Below are positions 1-13,944 of a stretch of 64,000 nucleotides of DNA, one piece after another. Origin of the DNA: Schizochytrium sp. TIO01. Taxonomy: Eukaryota; Sar; Bigyra; Thraustochytrida; Thraustochytriidae. A program made the translations under genes and the position numbers. The notes beneath the pieces were generated by a model that worked only from the letters and a program-made list of their open reading frames with translations, did no database searches and was not told the origin of the DNA. The stretch lies in contig SMSO01000007.1 of the NCBI GenBank assembly GCA_004764695.1, positions 1,991,270 to 2,055,269 on the forward strand. The letters are read 5' to 3'. Position 1 is the first letter of the stretch, and every line of letters begins with the position of its first letter.

Positions 1-1
1 T

Positions 2-27
2 TTGCTTGCTTGCTTGCTTGCTTGCTT
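2..27. repeat. (TTGC)n microsatellite
   Basis: About six and a half perfect TTGC units at the very left edge of the window; the array may continue beyond it. The same motif recurs near 7110-7135 and 33520-33545. Confidence 0.9.
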
Positions 28-613
28 TCTCTTATCGCATGATAACCTTCCTTCTCAAACTGCCGTTTGCTCCCGAATTGATGGAAGAGAGGGAAGGAAG
101 CAGAAGCAAACCAACCATCAATCAAACACACAATCAGTCACTCAGACAAACAACTAAATAAGCAAACAAACCATAGACTGCGCGATTTGTTTTGTCTTCT
201 TCATAAAACGTGTTTCTCCACTTTTCACTTATTATTATTTTTTTTATTTTTTTTTTCCAACTAAACTTCATTTACCTATTTTCAAAAAGAAAAAGAAGAA
301 AAGAAGAGAGTCACGAAACATACCATCAATCGAAATAGGCAGAAAGAGGGAAAGACTGAATTGAATAGCAGGGAAGAGCTTAAAGGATGTGGAAGGTCTC
401 CTGACCTGGAGGCGCCTAGACGGCCTAAGTCACCCCTATGCACTCAGTTGCAGGAAGCGTTTTTGAAGCTCGCTCCTCTTTCCGTGCCTCAATCTCCTCC
501 TCCTCCAAGTTCTTAGTTAGTTCTTCGTCCTTTGCCCGCCAAGAAAGTCCTTCCTCCAAGCTGTGGGTGGATGCCCTTCGCTATGTTACCAAAACAACCA
601 ACAAAAACAAACG

Positions 614-644
614 AACAAACAAACAAACAAACAAACAAACAAAA
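614..644. repeat. (CAAA)n microsatellite
   Basis: About eight CAAA units in an A-rich stretch. Related CAAA/CCAAA-type sequence recurs at 2343-2425. Confidence 0.85.
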
Positions 645-1597
645 GGGAAACAGCCTTTGTTGGTTGGTTTTGTTGAGAAGTTTTTATGATTATATTTTCT
701 TGTGACTTCAACATGATCCTCGGCCTGATAATAAGCAGCAAAAGCAGAGCGAGCAGCCAATCTTCGTGCTTGAGGCTGACTACCTCCCTGGCTAGTAGCT
801 AGCTAGGTACCCAAGTCCGCTCAGCACTACGCGTAAACAGCCTAACTTCGAGTTGCTCTTCCGCTTTTTGTCCCTCGTGGGTTGATTAATCGCGTAGCAA
901 GCACTTTTCTTATTCATTCACTCACTCATTCATTCATTCAAGCCATAAAATTGTTATGATTTCATTTTAGTAGGTACCGACCGCCACTTCTTCTCCTATC
1001 TACTGTTTGTTTATTTTTTTAAAATTAAATATAAACATAATTAATTAATTAATTAATTAAAAGAGAAGAAAGAAAGAGAGAAAGAAGGCTTTGTACTCTT
1101 CAAGTTAGTTTGTTGTTGTATGTTTCCAATGACGCCCCATTTGATGAAGAGGACTAACGAGAGAACTGCGAGGGTTCGAAGAGGCGCACGATGATGTGCA
1201 TTGATTCATTCATGCATCCATCCATTGATTCATTCCCCGACAAGCTTGATCAAGCTCGCCACTCATGATGAGCGAACGGGCAAACTCCTGCGACCGGCGT
1301 CTGGCCGGCCTCGCTCGGCCAGGTAGCAGAGCAAGTGCAGATCAATCAGCGAGAACCAACTCGAGTTAGTTCTTGTCGAAGTAGCCAGGTACGTGTTCCC
1401 AACGCTCGCTCGGGCGCTCCAGAACCCAGGCAAGAAGCCAAAGAAAGACGCCGCTTCGATCCAATACGCCAGCGATCGCGAGCTGTCGTGCACTGTCGTG
1501 AACTATCGTGAACTATCGTGGTGTCAAGCTGGCCAATCAAAGGCCAGCTCTGACCAGCACGTACTTAGGCTGCAAAATGTCTCAGTTCGTAGCTGCT

Positions 1598-1708
<111 letters not shown>

Positions 1709-2620
1709 CGGCGATCGATGAAACCGGAGCGACTCGAACCAATCTGCGGATGGATCTCCAGATCGAAGGTGGTCTTCTCCTCCGCCTCGGGTGCTCGCTC
1801 GCTCGCTCGCTCGCTCGCTTGCTTGTTTTCTCTCCGCAAAGACACAATCTCGCCAAATCTCGCGTATGCCGCCATTCTCCAGGGACCAGCGCTTGAGGTT
1901 CGTCCGTTCGTTCATTCATTCGTTCACTAAAGTTCGCGATCCTCTTCGACGGCGGCGATGATGACCTCCTGCATCACCTCAAGGACAGTCATCAGCCTCC
2001 TCGTCAGAAGAGCTGTCTGCATTTGCAGGGCTGCCTAGAGGAGTATCTCCCTCACCAGCTCAGGTGGTCGTCGCGATTGAGTCTGCAAGTCTGGGCACTG
2101 GAATTACACATCTTCGAGGTCCAGCAAACCTCAAACCGGTGAAGAGTTAGTACTTTGCTTGTTTGCTTGTTTGCAATTACATCGCTTGAGTCATCCGTAT
2201 CATTCCTGATGATGCGAGTTGTTGACTTTACCGGGTCGAGGCATTGATTTACTCTTCCGCTTCGAATAAAGGGAACGCCTTTCTGTAATCCTTGTACACA
2301 TTCAGGTTCATTCAGGAAACTTGGAAACTAGTTGCGCCAAATTGCAAACAGAAGTAAACAAACAAAGAAAACAAACCAAACAAAGAAAACAAACCAAACA
2401 AACCAAACAAACAAACCAAACAAACATCTTTCTATTTATTTTAAACTTTAAACAAGCAACAGATAAAACAAAAGAGGGAACCAGAGGTTCCTTATTTCCT
2501 TTCCCAAACAGTCTCCACCAAACGAAGGAGGAGTCTTGCTGTACGTGTACCTATGCGGCTCAAGCTCGACCCCTGGCGAGGGTCTGGCGCCGCACTTGCT
2601 CCATCGCTGGCCAGACATCC

Positions 2621-2621
<1 letters not shown>

Positions 2622-2655
<34 letters not shown>
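2622..2655. repeat. (CAG)11 trinucleotide repeat
   Basis: Eleven CAG units. It could encode polyglutamine, polyserine or polyalanine depending on frame, but the surrounding frames look like translated low-complexity DNA rather than a gene. A TTC array follows at 2795-2818. Confidence 0.9.
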
Positions 2656-2657
<2 letters not shown>

Positions 2658-3034
2658 CTCGACCTCCTCCGCCGCTCCGTCAGAGCTTGAGTTCCTGCTG
2701 TTCCTCTGCGGCGCTGTTCGTTAGAAAGGCCAAATTCCAGGCCTCGTTCTGCGCCCTTTCTTCCTCTTCCTGCTCCCTCTTCAGCCTGTATTATTTCTTC
2801 TTCTTCTTCTTCTTCTTCGTCTTCTTTTCCTATCGTTTGTCTGCTTTTCTCCTTTCTCTCTCTCTGTGTAGAACTCAGTAGCTGGCCGGTAGGGCCCTTC
2901 CTTGGTAGCAAGGGGGTAGTAGGTGTTAGTGGGTAGGCAAGTCGCTAGTCAGCGAGTAGAGTAGGGTTGGTTTCTTCATCACATCACTTGCAACTTTGCA
3001 GGCCAAAGCCCTGATCTTTGATTTGTTTGGCCGC

Positions 3035-3084
3035 CTGACTGACAGACTGACTGACTGACAGACTGACTGACAGACTGACTGACT
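3035..3084. repeat. (GACT)n / GACA interspersed array
   Basis: GACT units with GACA variants inserted at fairly regular spacing. The same GACT family occurs at 13253-13289, 23288-23352, about 26978-27003, 31511-31560 and 33836-33880. Confidence 0.85.
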
Positions 3085-3380
3085 GCTCGCGTCTATGCAT
3101 GCACTGCTGTAGCAGCGCAGGCTGTTCGCAACGGACTGATGCGTCAGCAGTTGATGAATCCAAAGTTCTTCGATGTGTCGCCTCGGAAGCTGCGCTTTAC
3201 AAATTTTGTTCCCTCACTCATTGATATGTGTTTCGTATGTATCTATGAATGCTATGAAAGTATGTATGTATGTCTTGGATGATCCACTTTATTCGTTCAT
3301 TCATTCGTTTATTCATTCTGATTAGTTGATTGATTGTTTTCATTACTGTTTCATTCAATCATTCAATCATTCATTCTGAT

Positions 3381-3382
<2 letters not shown>

Positions 3383-3424
<42 letters not shown>
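3383..3424. repeat. (GATT)n microsatellite
   Basis: About ten GATT units following ATTC-type sequence from about 3297. Similar GATT arrays are at 23371-23425, 29712-29750, 33135-33160 and 33724-33796. Confidence 0.9.
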
Positions 3425-3706
3425 CACACAGAGGTACCTTCTCCTACTACAGTTTAGCTAGCTAGACTCCTACCTGAACATTATTTATTTAAACAAAAAG
3501 AATAAAGATCAAGAATTCAAACGAAAACGAAACGAGGGAAAAAGCACCACCAGAAGAAGAAGAACAACAACAACAAGAACAGCAGCCCCAGGAAGCGCCG
3601 AGTCTCGCTGTGATCTGGGTCCGCAGCTGCAACGGAACCTGCCTCAGCCCACGTCTGCACTGCTGCGTAGGTATCCATCCATCCTTTCGTCCATCCATCC
3701 ACGACT

Positions 3707-3764
3707 TTCTTCTTCTTCTTCTTCTTCTTCTGCTTCTGCTTCTGCTTCTTCTTCTGCTTCTTTC
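3707..3764. repeat. TTC/TGC trinucleotide array
   Basis: A pyrimidine-rich trinucleotide array of TTC units with interspersed TGC (minus strand GAA/GCA). Confidence 0.85.
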
Positions 3765-6700
3765 GTTCGAGAGGCGCACCTGAGGTGTTCCATGTGTTCT
3801 ATTATTCACTGGCTCGTGTTCTGTTCGGCTGGGTTTCTGGTCCCGCCAAGAGAGCTGAGCTTGGCCCTTTGATTCTCGGATGATCGTCGCTGGTGGTGCT
3901 GATGGGATTCATGCTGTGGCACCGCATCGTGCATGCATGGATGGATGCATGCAGGTATGTATAAAGGTGCGTCTTGTGTCTGCGGCGGCTTCGCAGGGTT
4001 TTCAGGGTGCTTCACTGATTCCTTGGATGGGTTCGGGTTTTTTGCGCGGAATTCGGTCTCAGGGAGCGCTCCTTTTAGATTAAATTCATTATTATTATCT
4101 CCTCACTGTTTCCCAAATGAGATAGATCTTTGTGGGTGAGCGATTATAATTATTATTTCATTTTATTTTAAAATAAATAAAAATAGAGTTAATTATGTGT
4201 ATAGATAGAAAAAAAAAAAGAAGTATATTCAATAGGTTACTTACAGGCTAATTTTCTTTCTTCCATTTTAAATATAAGAACTTAAATTTAAAAACTTCCA
4301 CCATTCTTAATTTTTAAAAAAAGAAGGAAAAGCTCAATAATAATTACAATAATTAAACTAATATCGTTTTAATTACTGTAGAAATTATTTTAAAAAATTT
4401 AAAAAAAAAAGCGTTTCCAAATTAAAGTTGAAAGTGCAAGAAAGGAAAGCGCCATCAAAGTCAATTATATAACACTATCATATGAATGAATACTCCACAG
4501 AAGGAGGTATTAGACAAAAGGCCTTTAAGAGAAATGAAACAGAACGACGAGAGCGCGGAGACCGACTCGAGGCACCAGGTAGGGAGGTACCTACCCGCAC
4601 GCAGGCAAAAGGAGGCGGAGCTGTGGCCAGCAAAAGCTTCGCTACAACTGCGCAGGAATGTACTCAGCAGCAGTCCCGAAGCGCTTATTCTCAGCCTCTT
4701 TCTGGTCTGACAGACTGTTGTGAATTCCTTTTGTTTGTTAAAAGGTTTTTTCTTTCTCTGTCCTCGACTGGTCGATCAGTCGATCGATCGATCGTTCGAT
4801 TGATCGATCGTGCAAACGTGGGAGTGAGCCGGGAACGAAATACTTGCTGATCGAACGTATGGCAGGTCTTCAGGAGAGACACCAGTGGCCTCGGAGCGAG
4901 GTGGTTTACGGCCCATCTCTGTCTAGACGGCGCCAGCTTACGCCGCGCTGACAAGGGCCCTTCCTTGGCATCGAAGAAGAAGAGTCAAAAAGGCCAAATC
5001 GAAGCTCCAGAGCAGTCCGCTAAGTAAACACCACCCTAGTTTGGGGCCCATTTGCGCAAGTCTTATGGAGGTTCGCACGACAGTGTGGGATGGCTGGAGC
5101 GCTGAAGCTCGTCGCTGCGGTATCGGGGCCGAACGAAAGCTGAGTGGTTTCCCCACAGCTATGCGTAAGAAGTGTCTCGCTGACTCCAACTAAGAGGGCG
5201 CTGGTCTTCCCGCACGAGTTTCTCTCAAAGTCGGAGCCTGGAGTGCTCAGGGACTGGGCGGGTTGTGTCCAATTGCCGGACCATCCTCACAGGTACACAC
5301 TAAGAATCTGGGCGGAGATCGCTCTTGCTGTGGGGAGGCGCTGCTTCTTTGTGGAAGCTGGCAGCTTCATCCGCAGGTCAGCTGTGGAGCCGGGAGTCCC
5401 GTGGCAAGGACTGTGCGCCGCCCACCGCCAGGTCTCGAATTTTCGGACGTCACCCCGGGACTCGGGTTGGCGCCCTCATGGCCACGCTGTGCAAATGTGA
5501 GCTCGTGCGGGTCTTGCCGCAGCTCACATCTTCAAACTGGCGGCACCGGCTTCGGGACGCTTTCCTCATCCTGGATTGCGAATAAATGAGTAAAAAACAA
5601 ACAAACAAAGGAACAAATTGATTAATATATAAATAAATAAATTAATAAATAATTAAATTTAATTAATTAATTAATTAATTAGTAAATGCCCACGAGCGTC
5701 GTCTCACGCGAAGGCCGTGGCGTTGAACGTAGTCCTCAAAATAGCTAGCTCGAGATGGCATCGAAAGTCCATGCTCCCGTTGACTTGCTGCTTGATCCTT
5801 CAAAAAGCTGCAGCGGAGATGGCCACTTTCCTTTTGAGAGAATAAAGAAAACAGCATCACGAGAACTTATCAGAATTACATTACGCTACTCACCCCAAAC
5901 ATAACAACGCAAAACCTTCGACGGCGCGCATGCTCAAAAGCAAAATCCTAGTTGCACTTAGGGACCGTTTTGTTTCAAGATGGCTCAGAGTCAAGGGATT
6001 AGAGACCAGCATGGATCATAATTCTGCAAAACTTGAGTATATCGTGCTCAAGCTGTACACGCAAGGTACTGCGTGGCCGCTTTGGGTCCCAGGAAAGAAG
6101 GATTCGAATTGGATGTCTGTTCTCCTTGGACAAGGAGCATGGATCGCGAGTTAGTGATCAATTTCAAGTGCAGGCATGCTCCACGCGTAGGCTGTTCCTC
6201 CAGATCTCTTTGCTTTGCTCCACGGCTTCCGTGTAATTGAGACGCATCAGAGCCTAAAGCTTTGGCAGGCCTCACTCATATTTGCGGTCAAGTGTGGACA
6301 CAGAAATAACCAAGTTGGCCATTCCTTCGACTTCGAGGAGGCGATCGATCGTCTGTCGGTATCTCTGAGTGTCTGTGTATATTCTATCTACCTGTATGTA
6401 TTTATGTATGTATTTCTCACAGTTTCCGCACAACTTGCTCAGGTTTCCAGGAGTTCTTGCCATCTGTGGTCTCGCCCTGCTTTGTTGGGCTCTCTTCGGT
6501 GCCTGCGGAGCTCCTTGCCTTGGTCTTCGAGCTCGCGAGGACCTTCACCAGCCACGTCTGGAAAGAAGGATGGGTTTCGGGAACACCTTGAATGCATGAA
6601 TTGCTCGCGCTCATGAGCGTCAAACTAAACCATCAAACGAGCAAAAACCAAGCAACAAAAGCAAGAATCAGAACAACAACAGTGCTTCGATGGGCCGACC

Positions 6701-7301
6701 ATCGACATCCGAATTGTGGATTCGCCAAACGCGCCTCCATTCCATAGACATCCTTCTTTCTTCTACCTCTCTGCAGAGGCGCGAGCCCCCACGGTGCCAA
6801 AGCTACGCCCCATGCCTGAAAGAGAGCTCCACAAACCTAGCTCGCTATTCAGGCGCCCTCCTTCGCGGCAATCTCAGCGTCTTCGCTTTCGGGCGCCTTG
6901 CGATGCCCCCAAAGCAGTACGAATTCATGCCCGCACATACTTTACACACACATTTCTCCACTTCGTTCGATGTCAACTTTCAGCTTTCAGTTCTTGGCCG
7001 CTAGAATCTCCAATTTGTAGAGAAGAGCAAAGAGAAAAGAGAGAAGCTGCGAATTATTCTCCAAAGTGAAACATAAAATAGATGGACGAATGAATAGGGA
7101 GCTTAAGCTGCTTGCTTGCTTGCTTGCTTGCTTGCGTGCTATCTAAGAGCGATTCGCAAGGAAATGGGCGCCTGATTTCGAGTTGGCATGACTGCAGGTA
7201 GAGAGAGAGAGAGCACTTCCTTGCGTTCGAACGAGTGCAAAGTGGTCGCGGGGCACGCTCAACTCAGCCCGTAAGCATTAACTGAGGCCGCTGTCAGTGC
7301 G

Positions 7302-7330
7302 AATGAGTGAGTGAGTGAGTGAGTGAGTGA
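7302..7330. repeat. (GAGT)n microsatellite
   Basis: About seven GAGT units. The TTGC family is also present just upstream at about 7110-7135. Confidence 0.85.
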
Positions 7331-8080
7331 TCAAATGTTGAGAGATTTTATTTATTTTTTAATATTTTTTAAAGGTTTAAAGGTTTTAACTCGTTTCCTC
7401 TCGATAGGCAGTTAGTTAGTTAGTGAGAGCGAGTAAGGCCTCGTTTCAACCTGCAGGTGAGCAAACAGAAGAAACACGGTAGGCGGAGCAGGTGAGAGGC
7501 CGAAGAGACCACCCTTATTGATTGCTTCTGTAGTTGTATGAAATCTGTGAAGCCAAAACCAACCCAAACGTTGAACATATTCAAGACTTCGTCGAGATTC
7601 AAAGAAAAAAATATTAAAAAATAAATAAAATATATATTAAAATAAAAAGAATGATAATAATAGCACGAAAATAATGATGCTGAGATGACGATGATGAAGT
7701 AACTAACTATCAGATAGTGAAGAATGCGGCTCTTCGAACTTGAAGCGGAATGAGCAAACAGGATACGTAAGGGACCTTGGGCAAAAACGTGCAGCAGCAC
7801 CAGGCCCGCATCCGCTCAAAAGCCTTCTTCGCTCACCGCCACGGCCCGTTCCCCTTCGCGAAGACGTCCAGCCATGACCGACCCAAACGGCCATTTGCTG
7901 CATTCATTCACGCCGGCGGTGATCTCTTCAGACTCGTACGAGCGCCGAAAAGAAGAGCTTTCAAGTCTGCATCAATCAAAGGATCCTTCGCTCAGCGTCG
8001 TCGAGGGCAGGCTCGCTACCGACCAGTAGTCAACTGCTAGTGCGGCATGACGATCGATCGATACTTAAAAGGAAAAGAAA

Positions 8081-8135
<55 letters not shown>
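8081..8135. repeat. (GAAA)n microsatellite
   Basis: About 14 GAAA units. Related purine arrays occur at 18528-18574 and 30586-30656. Confidence 0.9.
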
Positions 8136-8136
<1 letters not shown>

Positions 8137-8243
8137 CCGCCGTCGCTCAATTGTGATAGGTACGTCGGTAGCTGGGACTAGGGTGTAGCTAAGGTAGGAG
8201 GTAGGTAGCCGCGGCAGTAGGAGTATTGGATGATTTGGCACAT

Positions 8244-8364
8244 AGATTGATTGATCGAACAATTGATTGAACAATTGATTGACAATTGATTGAACAATCG
8301 ATTGAACAATTGAACAATTGAAGATTTGAACAATTGAACAATTGAGCAATGGATTGACTGATTG
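8244..8364. repeat. Palindromic CAATTG-rich imperfect repeat
   Basis: An imperfect array mixing GATT, GAAC and CAATTG units. Seven CAATTG palindromes lie in about 110 bp, so both strands can form many alternative hairpins. The array is derived from the tetranucleotide repeats around it and no gene is supported. Confidence 0.75.
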
Positions 8365-8600
8365 CAGTTTAGTTTCAACGAGAAGCAGTGAACGAAGCGA
8401 TGGCGGGAAACCGCGGGTGAAAGCCTGGGAATGCGACCAACCGAAATGATGTCGATGGCGATGAGAACATTCGCTGCGTTTGCGAGGTTTCTCCATGGTT
8501 CTCGATTTCGAAGAACTGAACCGCCGCTCAACTCAAGAATCGACGGAGCAGAGCGACATTGATGAATGAATGAATGAATTAATTAATTTCAAGATACCTC

Positions 8601-9229
8601 AAGAGATTTCAAATTCGCAATCACTTCGACTCGAGTTCTGCTGCTGTCTCTCGCGGAGCGCGCATGCTCGAAATGGGGCAGCTGGAGACGGGAGACGGGC
8701 GCTCGAGGAGGACCGGCGGCCCGCGCGAAACCTGGCACAGCAGGTGGCCGTTTTGGAATACCCGCCGGTCTGGGCTGCCAGGTTAGGGACATTTCAAAGG
8801 CTCCGTTCTCGCCACGCGTGGGAACTCCGCTGCGAGTTTTATGCCCGGGCGTGGACCGGCCATGGGCTCCGGAGTCCGTGCCGCGAGCAGAGCGCCTCGA
8901 GCGGGGCGTCGCTGCTGTGCTGACGCAGCGCAAGGCCTCCGAATGAGGAGTTCTAGTTTGAGTTTTCAAACGGATTTTCAAGATGACCTCCAGCCGCTTC
9001 TTGGGGTTTGACATGGAGATGCTTGGTTGTAGCTTATTTTGAGAAAGCCGAGAACCATCGTCTTGAACTGGATGCGCCAATTGCTTGCTTCGATGTCGAG
9101 TTTGGCAAAACAGTCTACTCCAACAGAATCGTGCGGACCTGGCAAGCCTCCAGCTTTCGCCCACACGTAGATAACGCCACTACAACTACGGGCCCAATAA
9201 CCAACTAACTTTCTTGCGATGGATGCCTC
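8601..9229. other. GC-rich island, long open frame on minus strand, no recognised gene
   Basis: The base composition changes abruptly to GC-rich. A 191-codon open frame runs on the minus strand (8589-9164), rich in Arg, Ser, Pro and Ala, with shorter overlapping frames on the plus strand. No frame shows a recognisable domain, and stop codons are simply rare in GC-rich DNA. It may be a lineage-specific exon, a decayed gene or noncoding. Confidence 0.3.
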
Positions 9230-9260
9230 AAACCAAACCAAACCAAACCAAACCAAACCA
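9230..9260. repeat. (AACCA)6 pentanucleotide repeat
   Basis: Six perfect AACCA units, one of the few pentanucleotide arrays in the window. The others are at 24172-24252, 28491-28533 and about 47848-47912. Confidence 0.9.
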
Positions 9261-12200
9261 GGCTCGTGAGGATGAACATTCGCACATTATTTGCACGAGT
9301 TCAATGGTTTCTGCCACGAAGCTTGAAGAAAGGTGGACAATACTTGAAGCGCCACACTACCAATTGTAGAAGGTACCTCACAGAACAGATCAAATCAAAA
9401 TTGGATTAGAGTAGACCAACTCAAGTTTACCCAACTCTAATAAAATAATCCGAGTTTACCCAGACATGAAACATCGAGGTACTACTCCGCAGAGACGCTT
9501 GGGAAAACGTGCTTTCATCCACTGGTTGGTTACGCAGAGATCGAAGGGCGTGTGTTTTAAAAGGCTTCCTCGACGGTTGTAAATTAATTTCGATCCATTG
9601 AGTCATCCACATTCTGAATAATCCACACTATAAATAAGAAAAGGCGGTAGGTAGACAGACAACTTGCGCAAGAGAGGCCCGGAGTTTTATTTTCACACGT
9701 CGTTTCCACGAAATTAGCTTCCGATGGAAATATTGGGAGGTGGCACCAACCGTACGCGAGCCCAAGGAAGTTCACCAGCTGCTTAAAACATTAAAACATT
9801 AAAACATCAAAATTAAAAAAAGACAGGAAAAGGTGGATCAAATCAAGAACCAAAAGTTCGCAACTCAACTTTGATGCGGCGAATGATGACCTTTTGTTCA
9901 TGCCCAGCCTGCCCGATCGGTATTTGTTTCAGACGTTCGACGATGCTTGCTCCACTGGCCGCGTCTCTCCTCATTCTGGCCACACGCATGTGTTTCTTTA
10001 AAAAATAAAATATAATTCTCACTCTTTAAAACAAAATTGCCTGGCTACGGTAGGCGGTATATCATCGCCGTTTCCCAAAACATCTTGAAGCTGCAAAGTC
10101 AACAGACAGCGGCACCTGCCTTGGAAGAATAGAGAGCTCTGCTTCAAAAATACTGAGGATTCAGCCATGCTTGGAACTTGAGGTCGATGAACCTGGCTCG
10201 ACAACTCGACAACTTGAGGTAGGTAGGCGACTAAGGCTAACTAGGGTACCTGATTTGCTCTCGTTTAGTTTACTTTCTTGAAAAGAGGTTTGTTTCTTGG
10301 GGGGTTGGAAATAAATAGCATTGTGTCAAACAAAGAAAGGCACCGTTGGAAGCAGAAACTTTTTAATTAATATAATAAAATGAGTGAAAAGGAATAAGAA
10401 GGGAAGGAAAACGAAAGAAAAGAAAAAAGCGCCCCTAAGATCGCCACGATGGAGGTCCAATATGGAGCGCCCTCCACGGGACTCGACTTCCATCTAATAT
10501 GCCTGGGTTTCTTGCGCTTCCTCGCAGGAATCCAATCAATCCTACAGAGTCCGTGGCTGCTCTGCACAGCAACTAGCTGGGAGTCAGTCGCCTACCCGGA
10601 GTTTATCAGCACCGGCGAAAAACGTTTCTGGGGTTTTACCTTCAGGTGATATTGCTTTCGACATTCAATTGCACGCGATACACGTTGACGTACTAGATGA
10701 TAGCAGGAAGGGATGGAGGAGGAAAGAGGGCTGCTTGGCACCAGGATATCTCTTTGATATAATCTGTCGTGAAGACTAACAGCTTAGCAAACAGAGCAAC
10801 TTCAAGACAATTTGGCCGTTATTTCGACATGGGAGGGGACAAATTTAGGCTCTGAGAACGACACATACATACAGCCGCTACATTTTGGGGTCCTGCATAC
10901 GAACTTGAGGCGGGGGAAATGCACGCACGGAGCAGCTTTTACATAGAGAAGAAAGACTTGCACGGAGATGACAAAGTCGAAGGAATGGCCCTGATTTTAT
11001 GTCTAAAATTTGCGATATATTGATGACGAAGACCGGCCGACCGAGACCAAGGAAGGATATTGGTTATTAATTGAAACTTTGAAATCTTAAACGACTAAGA
11101 ATCTGCGTGTCGTGGGATAACAAATGGAGAACAGAGCTAGCGAGTTTTACTTCTATTGGCCCTGAAGAGTCTACTGCAGAGAAGAGAGAAGATACCAAAT
11201 TATAATCTCCTAGTTTACTCCTCATTCTTTCCTTTGGCTGCAGGTGTGCAGATATTTGAAGGTTTTGTACAAATTTACAAAAGTAAAATCAATGCGGGAT
11301 GTAATAGTTTCGAGTACTTACAATACCAGCAAGGTCAACCACCATTTGCACCTTCGTTCGAGTGTTTAAAAATAACAATGATACCTTTACTTTCTCTCAT
11401 TTTCTCTGATTTAATTTTTATCAAAAAAGTGTCTTGAAAAATAAAATAAAAAGGACGTCAAGATAATCAAGTTGCGAAGTAAGTATGCTTCCAGTTATCA
11501 CTAGTCAACCATTTTTCATAATTGTGATACTTGGTTTTGCTGTTGTTTACTACCTCTCTTCGACTTGGAGTGGTATTCCAGCCACCACGCTTACGAGTGG
11601 ATTTGCAACGTCCATGCAGATAAATATAACAATCTCAAGCAACAATTAGCAAGCGCAGTCACACAATAGCATCATTTCTATCTAGCTTTCACAGATTGGG
11701 TTTTGTGAACGCACACAATCTATCACAAAGAAATAAGCTAGCGAGTAGCTACTCCACTTGATTCAGTGAAAACGGCACTACTCGATTCTCCAACCCTAAA
11801 TTAATCTCGCTTGGTTGGTGGTTGCAAATTGTCTGCTCCATCAAAAACCTTTAAGTACGCTTGCACCAAATGCAGCCTACCAGCAGTTGCTTGTTCCAGC
11901 ATTCTCCGCACGCTGAGACGACTTCTGTTTGCGAGACATATTTTTGTCCAAGGCTAGAGTACCTTGCGCCATTGTGTACTCGTCTTTTATCTGCTTCAGT
12001 GCAACGTTGCAAGCAAGCATTAGTAACCTCCTTTTGTTTTTTAGTTCAACAGAGGCATCTTATTTCCGGATGGCTCTCAACTGATGAAGAAACCCTCCAT
12101 TGTTCGGACAGGTCTTCTTCGCAAGTTCCCTAAACAAGAAGGTTCAGGCAAGGAATGCAAGGATCTTCAAGTTGTTTGCTGCCTCGACACGCCCTTTCGA

Positions 12201-13252
12201 CTCCAGGCTAATTTTCATATCATTTCTGCACTGGAAGCAAACAGGGAAACGCAGGTATGCGACTGACTTCTCATTGCTTGCTAGCTAGCACTGCCGCTCA
12301 GCGTGGTGTTCGTCGCACTCCACAAGTGTAGAGCCCGCCTTTAATCTCAGTAATGCTGACTGAGTGGTAAAATTGCTGTCGCAAAGACCTCGGATCTCCA
12401 GGTAGATCGTGCCACGGCCAGTTAAGCTGACGTCAATCGGGCGTACTCCAGCCTCGCACTTGCTGCTCTTGTCCCTTTCTGTGAGTTATGGGTACTACCG
12501 CTCGCAATTCTGTGACCTCCTCGCGGCTAGCTAGCTAGACATGAAGGTACTCGCGAGTAGCGAGCTTCCTAACACTACTACTTTGGTACGCCACCATCAT
12601 TATCGCTTTCGATTACAAACAAAAAGAGTCTGGCTAAAAGGAATAAAGGAAGGCTAATAAGTGGGTCCGTGAAAGAACAATTGGTGACAAATTACCCTCT
12701 GACGAAACAAAGTCCAGGCTCGCCTCAGCTCCGCAGAGGTCGCATCGGCCGAGCAAACACGGTGAATCAGCGTTGGCCGCTCGGTCGCTCGCAAAGATGG
12801 ACCCCGAGGCTACCTGAGCCAACGTTGACGAACCTTGCTTGCAGCACGCAAGACTCCTGTGCTCGAGTTGAGCGCCGAGCTCAGCTTTCATGGGCAAAAT
12901 ATCAGGACTCCTCTCTCCTCAAATCTATGCATCTACCCAGTCCGCGTGACTGATGAGTACGCCGGCACTGCTCAGGCACGCTGCACGAGAACAAAGTTAA
13001 AGGTGCTGGCGCGAGCGAGCTTTCTTTTGCTGCCTTCGTAGTCAGGTTCGGGTGGTTTGCTTTCTTCAGGCTCCGTGTCTTCGATGGTTCAAGGTCTCTG
13101 TTTCTTTATTAGCGACTTTGTTTGTTCTTCAAGGCAGGCACGGGCACACCGCCACGGGCACACCAGTACCTCACAGTATCGCTTTGTCTGAGCTGCAGGC
13201 ATAGGCGTACAGCCAGGGCAGTTGCACCAGGCTTTGGAGCAAGACCTGCTTT

Positions 13253-13289
13253 CAGACAGACAGACAGACAGACAGACTGACTGACTGAC
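13253..13289. repeat. (CAGA)n-(GACT)n compound microsatellite
   Basis: CAGA units pass into GACT units without a break. Confidence 0.85.
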
Positions 13290-13897
13290 GCCGCATGGTT
13301 CCTGTGCTCGTGCAAGGTAGTACTTCTTCATGTCTCGAGCGTTCTTAGCTACAGCCCCTTTTCCCGTGTTCTTCCATCTGAATTGCCTTTCCAGACGGCT
13401 TCAGCCACTCAGAACTCTTTGCTCATTACAAGATCAATGGGTTTGTTTCGAGTTTGGTCAATCGTACCCATCTCTTTCCTAACCTTGATAGGTGTTGTCA
13501 TATCCACGTCAAGAAAAGGCGATGATTCGAGTTCGTTGACCTCAATTTCATTGGCACACACTTTGTATCAGATGGTCTCGAATTCTGTCTTGGTGAGTAC
13601 CAGGGTTCGTAGCGGTTGTTGCTAGCAGTATGTCGTTAGTCAACCTTGAGTTTTGAGTCCTTAGTGCGTGGCTGCAGTAAGACTAACTGAGCCTCGGCTA
13701 GTAGTACGAAAGGGGATAGGCTCCGTGTGTCCACAGGGCCTGAGATATGTGGCATATCCCATAGATCGATCAAATGGCTTTCGAGGGTCAAGCGCGTTCA
13801 CCCAGGCATTCTCTTAGCCAGCACGAGGCCACTAGAGCGAGCTGCAAGGCCCAGGCAAGCAAGCGGCGCTAGCTGTGAAGGCTGATTGACTGATTGA

Positions 13898-13944
13898 TTT
13901 GTTTGTTTGTTTGTTTGTTTGTTTGTTTGTTTGTTTGTTTGTTT
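13898..13944. repeat. (TTTG)n microsatellite
   Basis: About 11-12 TTTG units. The same family recurs at 46482-46517 and 47060-47115. Confidence 0.9.

Noticed and set aside
2321-2911. Open frames with polyglutamine/polyalanine/polycysteine runs on both strands
   Set aside because: They result from CAG and TTC arrays being open in all frames. No flanking domain or consistent codon pattern.
13680-13830. Sequence TAGTACGAAAGGGG, reminiscent of the 3' part of large-subunit rRNA
   Set aside because: Only a dozen bases resemble rRNA; the flanks do not continue the match.
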